A DNA stretch of 11,412 nt from positions 1 through 11,412 of the forward strand of contig CAVBFD010000055.1 of the NCBI GenBank assembly GCA_963594655.1, given 5' to 3'. A model generated the notes under the pieces. It saw nothing but the letters and a program-made list of their open reading frames with translations. It ran no database searches and was not told where the DNA came from. Below are positions 1 to 5,712 of the stretch, in pieces; the first letter of the stretch is position 1; every line of letters begins with the position of its first letter. The translations under genes were made by a program, and so were the position numbers. Source of the DNA: Colivivens sp963594655. Its GTDB lineage: Bacteria; Bacteroidota; Bacteroidia; Bacteroidales; Bacteroidaceae.

Positions 1-48
1 TGAGAATGTCTGAATCCCAATCGGGTACTTTCTTCTTTGCTGCTCCAT
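1..48 (-). CDS. AAA-ATPase-like / PD-(D/E)XK nuclease family protein, N-terminal fragment
   Basis: Only the first 16 codons are inside the window; the gene runs leftward off the edge. They read MEQQRRKYPIGIQTFS. The KYPIGIQTFS stretch is the typical N-terminus of a large Bacteroidales family that joins an AAA-ATPase-like domain (Pfam AAA-ATPase_like) to a C-terminal PD-(D/E)XK nuclease-like domain (formerly DUF1703). That family is present in many copies per genome and its role is poorly understood. The ATG lies about 20-25 bases downstream of a near-perfect leftward promoter, which supports this start and frame. Bases 49-73 are its short leader. The family call rests on about ten residues, so the frame is well supported and the family moderately so. 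Confidence 0.6.
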   Translation of the reverse strand, partial: MEQQRRKYPIGIQTFS

Positions 49-73
49 AACGGTACGGTTTGTTTCTTCACTG

Positions 74-104
74 CAAAAGTAGTGAAAAACAAGGGAAGCG
101 CAAA
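74..104 (-). promoter_or_regulatory. Leftward Bacteroidales-type promoter for the AAA-ATPase-like gene
   Basis: Read on the minus strand, TTTG (101-104) is followed after exactly 19 bases by TACTTTTG (74-81). This matches the Bacteroidales primary sigma consensus TTTG-N19-TAnnTTTG. The predicted transcript would start near position 67, about 20 bases before the ATG at 48. The stretch from 105 to 198, between this promoter and the end of the small gene to its right, contains no gene that I can support. Confidence 0.75.
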
Positions 105-198
105 ACGAAACATGACTTTTCTTCTTTATTTCGGCACGATGCTTGATGCACGTGAGTTTATCGGCTGATTAATGTGGTCGTCTATACTTTATCCCTGC

Positions 199-348
199 TT
201 ATTTGACAGTATTCTTCAGCCATAACATTGCTTGTAACTTTATGTCATCCACTATAGCGGACGGAATCTTTACACGTTTCGTCATTATTATTTTTGCAAC
301 CGAATCAGCGTGTACTGTGTCTTCTGTTTGCTGATAAACTCTCATCAT
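199..348 (-). CDS. Small protein (49 aa) coupled to the exported protein gene
   Basis: On the minus strand an ATG at 348-346 overlaps the TGA stop (347-345) of the upstream exported-protein gene in an ATGA arrangement. The frame stays open for 49 codons to a TAA at 201-199. Its central part reads MTKRVKIPSAIVDDIKLQAM (residues 22-41), and it ends with a hydrophobic/basic LWLKNTVK tail. There is no signal peptide or membrane segment. The overlap suggests translational coupling, so the product may act with the exported protein or may only be co-expressed. The KRVKIPSAIVDDI segment faintly resembles the strand and first helix of a ribbon-helix-helix protein, but the second helix is too short to claim this. 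A shorter start at Met22 is possible, and a decayed remnant cannot be excluded. I do not recognise the protein. Confidence 0.45.
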   Translation of the reverse strand: MMRVYQQTEDTVHADSVAKIIMTKRVKIPSAIVDDIKLQAMLWLKNTVK

Positions 349-1160
349 GCCTTCAAGCCAAGAGTGAAATCCTTGTCAAAGGATATGTAGTGGCTCATCT
401 GCTCCACGTAGTCATCTATAGTCTTACCATTTTTTGTGTTGACGAAGAACAGCATTCCTATGAAATCATATCGGTCTGCACGGTAGAATTCAACTCCATA
501 ACACTCGAAGTTGTTCCCCATGAGTGTTTGGTTGAAATTTGCGTCACAACATTGTATATTGTCAACGTGCGGAATTCTGACGATATAGACGCGGTCTGTA
601 TTGGTACGGTTATTAAGTTCAGTACCTGCTACCGTGCGTATATATTGCTTACGGCAGTCTTCAACATCCTTTAATGTAGCTTCGGACGGTTTTGTTCCGT
701 TCATGCCTTCAATCAAAACGCCTCCGGTTCCTGTGAGATACCAGTTTGCCCATGGCAAACCGCAGTTGTTAAGCATCATCCCTGAAAACGGTGTAATATA
801 ATTGCTGATTGTGTTTGCATCGATATCAGGATAGGACTCTGGGGTTGGCTTTTGGACATCTGACAGGTCTCTCATAACTACGTGACAACCGTTGTCAAGA
901 GCAACGACAGGTCCTGCATGGAATATAGGCCGTGTTCGCAACTCTGGCAGCTCTTGTCCAAAGAATAATACATTTAACTGGCTCTTCTCTTCTGGTACTG
1001 TCACAAAATTGGCAGGACAAGTCAATGACAATCCGTAGTACGACTTACAAAGTGATTTGTAATCGTCATAGTTATTGACAGCCATTACATTCATGTTGTT
1101 AACTGTACAAAGAACTGATGTACACAAAAATACAAAAAATAATTTCATAACACTTAGCAT
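345..1160 (-). CDS. Exported cysteine-rich protein of unknown function
   Basis: A leftward gene of about 271 codons. The longest frame begins at a GTG at 1166, but ATGs at 1160 and 1148 are better starts; I use 1160. Translation from 1148 gives MKLFFVFLCTSVLC, a basic residue plus a hydrophobic core. A plausible signal peptidase I site follows NVMA, so the product should be exported. There is no lipobox, because the residue before the cysteines is leucine. The mature part has about eight cysteines, including one adjacent pair in the segment IQCCDANF, which suggests disulphides in the periplasm or outside the cell. It also has many Asn, Asp and Tyr residues and no membrane segment. The N-terminal quarter contains LTCPANFVTVPE and the middle WYLTGTGGVLIEG. 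I recognise no known family. It overlaps a 49-codon gene by 4 bp and is divergent from an AraC regulator that may control it. Confidence 0.7.
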   Translation of the reverse strand: MLSVMKLFFVFLCTSVLCTVNNMNVMAVNNYDDYKSLCKSYYGLSLTCPANFVTVPEEKSQLNVLFFGQELPELRTRPIFHAGPVVALDNGCHVVMRDLSDVQKPTPESYPDIDANTISNYITPFSGMMLNNCGLPWANWYLTGTGGVLIEGMNGTKPSEATLKDVEDCRKQYIRTVAGTELNNRTNTDRVYIVRIPHVDNIQCCDANFNQTLMGNNFECYGVEFYRADRYDFIGMLFFVNTKNGKTIDDYVEQMSHYISFDKDFTLGLKA

Positions 1161-1217
1161 TTTCACTTAGTTACACATTAATCGAACCTTGTACGACCTC
1201 ACGTCGAAATTCGTTGG

Positions 1218-1225
1218 CAAAGGTA
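1218..1225 (-). promoter_or_regulatory. -7 box of the leftward promoter for the exported-protein gene
   Basis: On the minus strand the sequence is TACCTTTG, an exact match to the Bacteroidales TAnnTTTG -7 box. It lies 58 bases upstream of the ATG at 1160. The expected -33 position (about 1242-1248) reads TTTAA rather than TTTG, so that box is degenerate. A weak -33 box beside a repeat that resembles an activator site would fit a promoter needing an activator; that step is inference. Confidence 0.55.
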
Positions 1226-1250
1226 GAGGCTTTTCCTCAGTTAAACCGAT

Positions 1251-1284
1251 ACAATTCTATTATTAAAAGGACAATTCTATGATT
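1251..1284. promoter_or_regulatory. Direct-repeat pair, candidate operator for the AraC-family regulator
   Basis: ACAATTCTATTATT (1251-1264) and ACAATTCTATGATT (1271-1284) match at 13 of 14 positions and are offset by 20 bp, close to two helical turns. Proteins of the AraC family commonly bind direct repeats of about this spacing. The left copy abuts the -33 region of the leftward promoter, and the right copy lies about 14 bp upstream of the -33 box of the rightward promoter. It could therefore serve either or both. The repeat is seen directly; its role as an operator is inferred. Confidence 0.5.
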
Positions 1285-1313
1285 TTTATATAAAAAGATT
1301 GTGGCGCATTGTG
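1283..1313. repeat. AT palindrome and ATTGTG repeat pair upstream of the AraC-type gene
   Basis: TTTTTATATAAAAA (1283-1296) is a perfect 14-bp palindrome. It is followed by ATTGTG at 1298-1303 and again at 1308-1313, a 10-bp period. ATTGT is the reverse complement of ACAAT, the start of the direct repeats at 1251 and 1271, so the block has two ACAAT and two ATTGT half-motifs facing each other. The first ATTGTG overlaps the -33 box of the regulator promoter, a position suited to autoregulation. Function is inferred. Confidence 0.4.
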
Positions 1314-1329
1314 AAAAACTTTACCTTTG
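1298..1329 (+). promoter_or_regulatory. Promoter of the AraC-family gene
   Basis: ATTG (1298-1301), a 20-bp gap and TACCTTTG (1322-1329) match the Bacteroidales promoter consensus. The predicted start of transcription is about 1335, roughly 25 bases before the ATG at 1360. Any start codon before that position, such as the TTG at 1327 inside the -7 box, would not be in the mRNA from this promoter. Confidence 0.7.
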
Positions 1330-1359
1330 TCGTATAATCCTGTAAAGAGAATTAATATC

Positions 1360-2304
1360 ATGAACGGAAAGGAATCTAAGTGGAGAGCAATGACGTTCAC
1401 CCGTGGTGTGGTGTTACAACGCATTGACAAGATATTGTTGACTGGAGAAGACTGCGGCATTGTGTCCAACTCCCAGATTCTGTTGTTAAAGCGCGTGCCA
1501 CTGTCCGTAATTAAGGACTTTTCGGATAACGTGGGTGCGTTCATGGCTTTGGACTATGTGTTTTTTATTGTACGCAAGGGGTTCGTCAGTGTAATGGTGG
1601 ATTCCGTAGAACGAACCGTAGTCCAGGGCTGTGTGGGTTTTGCGTCTGTTGGAAGCGTTGCGTGTATTACTGATTTTTCAGATGATGTAGACCTTGCTTG
1701 TGTTGTCGTTGACACAGATGAGATGTGGCTCGCCCTTAGGGAATCCATGCCCATGTGGATGCTCGCCATCGCCAATTCAATGTGCATAACAGTAAACAAG
1801 AAAGTCTGTACGATACTTGATGGTATATTGGACGTTGTATATAATGTGTTAAGTGCAAGAGTCAATGAGACAAGTTGTCATATACTTCGCGGACTGGTTT
1901 TCACATTTGTTCATGTGGTTGATTCAAGTTGTCCGGGGATTGAGGAAAATATGCATTGGGGAACGAAACGGCAGACATCGGTTGTAGCGCAGTTTATGCA
2001 ACTGATAAAATATAGTTGTTTAACGCAGCATGGTCTTGACTTTTACGCTCGCAAATTATGCGTTTCTCCACAGCATTTATGCAATCTTGTAAAGGACGCA
2101 CTTGGTGTGAGTGCGAAGATGTGCATTGACAAGACAATTACACTTCACATGAAGAAAATGATGATATGCGACAACCTGTCTGCTGAAGAAGTATCGAATA
2201 AAATGAATTTCAGCACAACATCCATTGCCAACAGGTTCTTCAAGAGGGTAGAGGGAATTACACTCAAAGACTACGAAAAACTAATTGTACGTACATCGGT
2301 GTGA
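1360..2304 (+). CDS. AraC-family transcriptional regulator
   Basis: A 314-codon regulator. The frame can be extended upstream to a TTG at 1327, but that codon lies inside the promoter -7 box, so I start at the ATG at 1360. The C-terminal quarter carries two helix-turn-helix units typical of AraC proteins. The first is around residues 226-249 (LDFYARKLCVSPQHL). The second is around 274-299, where SAEEVSNKMNFSTTSIANRF is followed by FKRVEG; it matches the usual pattern of a helix, NFS/GFS, then RFFKR and a G-x-T-x-x-x-Y tail. The N-terminal two thirds are beta-rich and probably a cupin-like sensing domain. They contain several cysteines, and I cannot identify an effector. There is no membrane segment, so it is cytoplasmic. 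It is divergent from the exported-protein gene and shares a control region rich in direct repeats, so regulation of that neighbour and of itself is likely but inferred. Confidence 0.85.
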   Translation: MNGKESKWRAMTFTRGVVLQRIDKILLTGEDCGIVSNSQILLLKRVPLSVIKDFSDNVGAFMALDYVFFIVRKGFVSVMVDSVERTVVQGCVGFASVGSVACITDFSDDVDLACVVVDTDEMWLALRESMPMWMLAIANSMCITVNKKVCTILDGILDVVYNVLSARVNETSCHILRGLVFTFVHVVDSSCPGIEENMHWGTKRQTSVVAQFMQLIKYSCLTQHGLDFYARKLCVSPQHLCNLVKDALGVSAKMCIDKTITLHMKKMMICDNLSAEEVSNKMNFSTTSIANRFFKRVEGITLKDYEKLIVRTSV

Positions 2305-2354
2305 AGTGGATGTGGTACAGGGCTTCTCCCTTATATATAAATAGGTGTACGCAC

Positions 2355-2390
2355 ACGGTTTCGTCATTTGACGGAGCCGTTTTGTGTTGT
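2355..2390 (+). terminator. Intrinsic terminator after the AraC-family gene
   Basis: Bases 2355-2365 pair with 2370-2380 in an 11-bp stem that includes two G-U pairs, with the 4-base loop ATTT. A T-rich tail (TTTGTGTTGTTG) follows. It lies about 50 bases after the stop codon and separates the regulator gene from the ATP synthase operon. Confidence 0.65.
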
Positions 2391-2402
2391 TGACTGCCCA
2401 TT

Positions 2403-2422
2403 TTGTCAAACATACGTGACAA
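2403..2422. repeat. Inverted repeat TTGTCA-N8-TGACAA upstream of atpD
   Basis: A perfect 6-bp inverted repeat separated by eight bases, 20 bp overall, the usual size of a site for a dimeric regulator. It lies about 170 bp before the atpD start and about 90 bp before the candidate atpD promoter. No T-run follows, so it is not an intrinsic terminator. No regulator can be named from sequence alone. Confidence 0.35.
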
Positions 2423-2514
2423 TTTGCCCTTCACCATTGCGTATATGGAGAAAATAGAGGTTAAAAAGGGATAAACGACATTAAACAAAAGCACCATATG
2501 ATACCCAATTTTCG

Positions 2515-2522
2515 TAACTTCG
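2515..2522 (+). promoter_or_regulatory. Candidate -7 box of the ATP synthase operon
   Basis: TAACTTCG, followed by CAG, differs at one position from TAnnTTTG and lies 69 bases before the atpD ATG. No convincing TTG-type -33 box is present about 19 bases upstream. It is the best candidate I found between the regulator terminator and atpD. The gap 2391-2590 contains no gene. Confidence 0.35.
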
Positions 2523-2577
2523 CAGTCGAAGGAGATAACATTAGGCTGACATAAGACTATTGAAGACTTTATAAATC

Positions 2578-2589
2578 AGGAAAGAGGAC
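2578..2589 (+). promoter_or_regulatory. Purine-rich ribosome binding site of atpD
   Basis: AGGAAAGAGGAC ends directly before the atpD start and supports the ATG at 2591. Shine-Dalgarno-like sequences are less common in Bacteroidota than in Proteobacteria, so it is worth recording. Confidence 0.5.
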
Positions 2590-2590
2590 A

Positions 2591-4096
2591 ATGGACAAAA
2601 TCAACGTAGGCAAGATAACGCAGGTGATAGGGCCGGTGGTGGATGTCACGTTCGAAGGTGACGAGAAGGCGATTCCGCCAATATACAACGCCCTACATGT
2701 AAGAAGAGACGACGGGACGGACTTGACACTCGAGGTAGAGCAGCACATAGGAGAACACACTGTCCGTTGTGTGGCCATGGACATCACCGACGGACTGCGG
2801 CGGGGCATGGAAGTGGTAAACACAGGCGAGTCCATGTCAGTTCCCACTGGAGACGCGCTGCGTGGCAGGATGACCAACGTGCTTGGCGAACCCATAGACC
2901 ATCTGAAAGGGTTCGGGCCAGACACACCGAAACGCGCCATCCACCAGCCTGCCCCGGCCTATACGGACTTGGCCATCTCATCGGAAATACTTGAAACAGG
3001 AATAAAGGTCATCGACTTGCTTGAGCCTTACAGCAAGGGAGGAAAGATCGGACTCTTCGGAGGCGCGGGTGTCGGCAAGACCGTCCTCATCATGGAACTC
3101 ATCAACAACATCGCCAAGGGACACAACGGAATGTCGGTGTTCACCGGCGTGGGTGAGCGCACACGTGAGGGCAACGACCTGCTGCGCGAGATGATCGGGA
3201 GCGGAGTCATCAACTACGGTGACAAATTCAAGGAGGGACTGGAGCGCAACGAGTGGAACATCGGCGATGTGGACATGGACGCGTTGGCGCAGTCACAGAC
3301 ATCACTTGTCTTCGGACAGATGAACGAGCCACCGGGCGCGCGACTGCGTGTGGCCCTCGCCGGACTGTCCGTAGCCGAGCAGTTCCGCGACGAGGATGGA
3401 GGCGGACGGGACATCCTGCTCTTCATCGACAACATATTCCGTTTCACACAAGCCGGTTCCGAGGTGTCAGCCCTGCTCGGGCGCATGCCATCGGCAGTGG
3501 GTTACCAACCGACACTGGCGTCCGAGATGGGAGAGCTTCAGGAGCGCATCACATCCACCAAGAACGGAAGTATCACATCAGTACAGGCGATATACGTGCC
3601 GGCGGACGACCTTACAGACCCCGCACCGGCAACGACCTTCAGTTTCCTGGACGCAACCACGGTACTCTCTCGAAAGATAACAGAACTCGGCATCTATCCT
3701 GCCGTAGACCCACTGGAGTCCACCTCACGTATTCTCGACGCCAACATCATCGGTGAGGAACACTATAACGTGGCACAGAGAGTCAAGCAGATTCTCCAGA
3801 AGTACCACGAGCTTCAGGACATCATAGCCATCCTCGGTGTGGACGAACTGAGCGACAGCGACAAACTGGTGGTATCGAGGGCGCGCAGGGTACAGCGGTT
3901 CCTCTCGCAGCCGTTCCATGTGGCAGAGCAGTTCACCGGTGTGCCTGGAGTGATGGTTCCACTCGAAGAGACCATACGCGGCTTCAGGATGATTCTCGAC
4001 GGAGAGATGGACGAGTATCCTGAACAGGCGTTCATGAATGTCGGAACCATTGACGACGCTATAGCCAAGGGCAAGAAATTACTTGAAGAGTCATGA
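2591..4096 (+). CDS. atpD: F1F0 ATP synthase subunit beta
   Basis: The catalytic subunit of the F1 head, making ATP from ADP and phosphate on the cytoplasmic face of the inner membrane. The 501 residues hold the N-terminal barrel (about 1-85), the P-loop GGAGVGKT (157-164), the catalytic GVGERTREGND segment with Glu189 and Arg190, the Walker B LLFID ending at Asp280, ALLGRMPSAVGYQP (295-306) and IYPAVDPL with the adenine-contacting Tyr369. The C-terminal DELSDSD (418-424) replaces the usual DELSEED lever. Compared with E. coli beta there is an insertion of about 27 residues at roughly 207-235, between the catalytic segment and FGQMNEPPG, as in other Bacteroidota as I recall them. The gene is first in the operon, has a purine-rich ribosome binding site, and its stop overlaps the atpC start. 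Confidence 0.98.
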   Translation: MDKINVGKITQVIGPVVDVTFEGDEKAIPPIYNALHVRRDDGTDLTLEVEQHIGEHTVRCVAMDITDGLRRGMEVVNTGESMSVPTGDALRGRMTNVLGEPIDHLKGFGPDTPKRAIHQPAPAYTDLAISSEILETGIKVIDLLEPYSKGGKIGLFGGAGVGKTVLIMELINNIAKGHNGMSVFTGVGERTREGNDLLREMIGSGVINYGDKFKEGLERNEWNIGDVDMDALAQSQTSLVFGQMNEPPGARLRVALAGLSVAEQFRDEDGGGRDILLFIDNIFRFTQAGSEVSALLGRMPSAVGYQPTLASEMGELQERITSTKNGSITSVQAIYVPADDLTDPAPATTFSFLDATTVLSRKITELGIYPAVDPLESTSRILDANIIGEEHYNVAQRVKQILQKYHELQDIIAILGVDELSDSDKLVVSRARRVQRFLSQPFHVAEQFTGVPGVMVPLEETIRGFRMILDGEMDEYPEQAFMNVGTIDDAIAKGKKLLEES

Positions 4097-4329
4097 CACT
4101 GAAGATAATGTCACCACGGAAAGTGGAACTGGAGACCGAGGTGCAGTCGGTCACCGTTCCCGGAGAGCAGGGGCCGTTCACGGTTCTGCATGGCCATGCG
4201 GCTACCATATCCAACCTCACAGCAGGGAAGGTCAGCTACCGGCTCATGGACGGATCCCTACAGGAGTTCGGACTCAAGGGCGGTGTCGCCGACATAAGAG
4301 ACAACCGGATAACACTGTGTATCATATAA
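4093..4329 (+). CDS. atpC: F1F0 ATP synthase subunit epsilon, short form
   Basis: Epsilon sits on the central stalk with gamma and couples rotation between F0 and F1. This protein has 78 residues and consists only of the N-terminal beta-sandwich, with the family pattern MTLKIMSPRKVELETEVQSV, then VPGEQGPFTVLHGHA and GGVADIRDNRITL. The C-terminal two-helix domain, present in the roughly 139-residue E. coli protein and used there to inhibit ATP hydrolysis, is absent. The ATG overlaps the atpD stop (ATGA), so the two are probably translationally coupled. The stop is clean and atpB follows after 12 bases, so this is a naturally short gene and not a truncation. Confidence 0.93.
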   Translation: MTLKIMSPRKVELETEVQSVTVPGEQGPFTVLHGHAATISNLTAGKVSYRLMDGSLQEFGLKGGVADIRDNRITLCII

Positions 4330-4341
4330 ACCCACGACGAT

Positions 4342-5376
4342 ATGAAGAAGCTAATTGCCATATTACTGACTCTCGTCTGTCTTGTGGACAGTCAGACTTC
4401 TCTTGCGGCTGAGTCCGACAAAGGGTCATTCGATGTCAAGGAGACTATCTTCGGACACCTCGAAGACCAATACGGATGGGAATTGCCGTTCACTGCAGGC
4501 AAGAGGATTCCCTTGCCTGTCATAGTGTGGAGCAGAACCAGCGGATGGCATCTGTTCAGTTCGGCAAGGGTGACCGGCGGACAGGAATACCAGGGGTTCC
4601 GCATCGCCACGTCGGGCGACTACAAGAACAAGATTGTGGAGTCCGTCGGAGACGAGGACGTGCGCCCAGTGGACTTGTCGGTTACAAAGAACGTGGCGGC
4701 GCTCATCATTGCGGCACTGGTGGCGGCGGCACTCGTCTTCAACGTCAAGGGATGGTACAGGAAGAACCGGATGAAAGCCCCGCGGAAGTTAACCGCCGGC
4801 ACGGAGGCGCTCGTGGAGTTCATCTACGGGGGTGTCATCAAACCGACACTTGGAACCCAAGCCACACGGTTTGCCCCCTACCTGCTGACCGTCTTCTTCT
4901 TCATCTTCACCATGAACCTGCTGGGACTGATGGTAGTCTTCCCCGGCGGGGCCAACCTGACAGGCAACTTGGCCGTCACCCTGATACTGGCGGTAGCCAC
5001 ATTCGTGATTACCAACGTATGCGGCACGAAGCACTACTGGAAGGAGATTCTGTGGCCCGACGTACCGTTGTGGCTCAAGTTCCCGATACCCATCATGCCT
5101 GTCATAGAGGTGTTCGGTATCTTCACCAAACCGGTCACACTGATGATACGTCTCTTCGCCAACATGATGGCGGGACACATGATAGTGCTGGTACTCACCT
5201 CACTGATATTCATCTTCGCCAGTTACGGTGTCGCCATGCAGTGCGGAATGACGGTAGTGTCCCTGCTGTTCGAGTTCTGTATGCTCGCGCTCGACGTGCT
5301 GTTCAGTTTCATCCAGGCATTCGTATTCACCATACTCTCCACCATCTTCATAGGACTGGCGCTGGAGAAGAAATAG
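4342..5376 (+). CDS. atpB: F1F0 ATP synthase subunit a, with N-terminal extension
   Basis: The membrane subunit that forms the two proton half-channels beside the c-ring. It has 344 residues against about 270 in E. coli. The extra part is N-terminal: a signal peptide (MKKLIAILLTLVCLV, likely cleaved near SLAAES) and a soluble segment to about residue 112, expected on the periplasmic side. Hydrophobic segments follow at about 117-135, 178-200, 208-227, 250-293 and 302-340. The essential arginine is Arg270 in LMIRLFANMMAGH, and the conserved glutamine is Gln325 in FIQAFVF. The E. coli Glu219/His245 pair appears as His279/Asp318, the same polarity as the His/Glu pair in mitochondrial ATP6. It lies 12 bases after atpC, with no atpI-like gene between. 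Confidence 0.95.
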   Translation: MKKLIAILLTLVCLVDSQTSLAAESDKGSFDVKETIFGHLEDQYGWELPFTAGKRIPLPVIVWSRTSGWHLFSSARVTGGQEYQGFRIATSGDYKNKIVESVGDEDVRPVDLSVTKNVAALIIAALVAAALVFNVKGWYRKNRMKAPRKLTAGTEALVEFIYGGVIKPTLGTQATRFAPYLLTVFFFIFTMNLLGLMVVFPGGANLTGNLAVTLILAVATFVITNVCGTKHYWKEILWPDVPLWLKFPIPIMPVIEVFGIFTKPVTLMIRLFANMMAGHMIVLVLTSLIFIFASYGVAMQCGMTVVSLLFEFCMLALDVLFSFIQAFVFTILSTIFIGLALEKK

Positions 5377-5412
5377 CATAACAATAGAAGAAACAACCAA
5401 AATAGATATATT

Positions 5413-5700
5413 ATGTTAGGAACAAGTTTATTGCTCGCATCTGAACAGACAGTACAGATGACAGCGGAAGCCATCAAAGCTTATGGATTTGACAAGATTG
5501 GAGCGTGTGTCGGAGCAGCCATCGCAGTGATTGGAGCGGGAATCGCCATCGGCAAGATCGGAAGTGCCGCCCTGGAGGCCATGGCCCGTCAGCCAGAGGC
5601 GACCAACAACATCAGGAGCAACATGATTGTCATCGCCGCCCTGATTGAAGGTGTGGCTCTGTTCGCCATCATCACCTGCATCCTGTCAATGTTCGTTTAA
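5413..5700 (+). CDS. atpE: F1F0 ATP synthase subunit c
   Basis: The proteolipid whose ring rotates as ions pass. It has 95 residues: a non-homologous N-terminal stretch of about 25, helix 1 (about 29-52) with the glycine-rich GAGIAIGKIGSAALEAMA, the polar loop ARQPEA that contacts gamma and epsilon, and helix 2 with the ion-binding Glu79 in IAALIEGVALFA. The position of Gln32 in Na+-binding rings is alanine here (in GAGIA), and Glu79 is followed by glycine instead of serine or threonine, so a proton ring is expected. The 36-base gap before it is A-rich without a strong Shine-Dalgarno, consistent with the high translation rate that c needs. Confidence 0.95.
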   Translation: MLGTSLLLASEQTVQMTAEAIKAYGFDKIGACVGAAIAVIGAGIAIGKIGSAALEAMARQPEATNNIRSNMIVIAALIEGVALFAIITCILSMFV

Positions 5701-5712
5701 CAGCCTACAGCC

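Noticed and set aside
1..116. A leftward frame from the ATG at about 113 through the partial gene in another frame (MFRFALPLFF...)
   Set aside because: It runs across the promoter boxes at 74-104 and is out of frame with the recognisable KYPIGIQTFS sequence.
135..154. Hairpin CACG-TGC / GCA-CGTG (minus strand) as a terminator after the small gene
   Set aside because: It has a bulge and no T-run follows on the minus strand, so I do not call it a terminator.
304..335. Inverted repeat ATCAGC / GCTGAT
   Set aside because: The loop is 20 bases, no T-run follows, and it lies inside the 49-codon frame.
294..674. A 126-codon rightward frame antisense to the exported-protein gene, with a TATTTTTG box just upstream (289-296)
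   Set aside because: The frame starts at TTG and is the complement of a better-supported gene with a signal peptide and a promoter. The TATTTTTG box has no -33 partner.
2444..2473. A nine-codon frame (MEKIEVKKG) upstream of atpD
   Set aside because: It lies upstream of the candidate promoter, is very short, and is not coupled to a gene.
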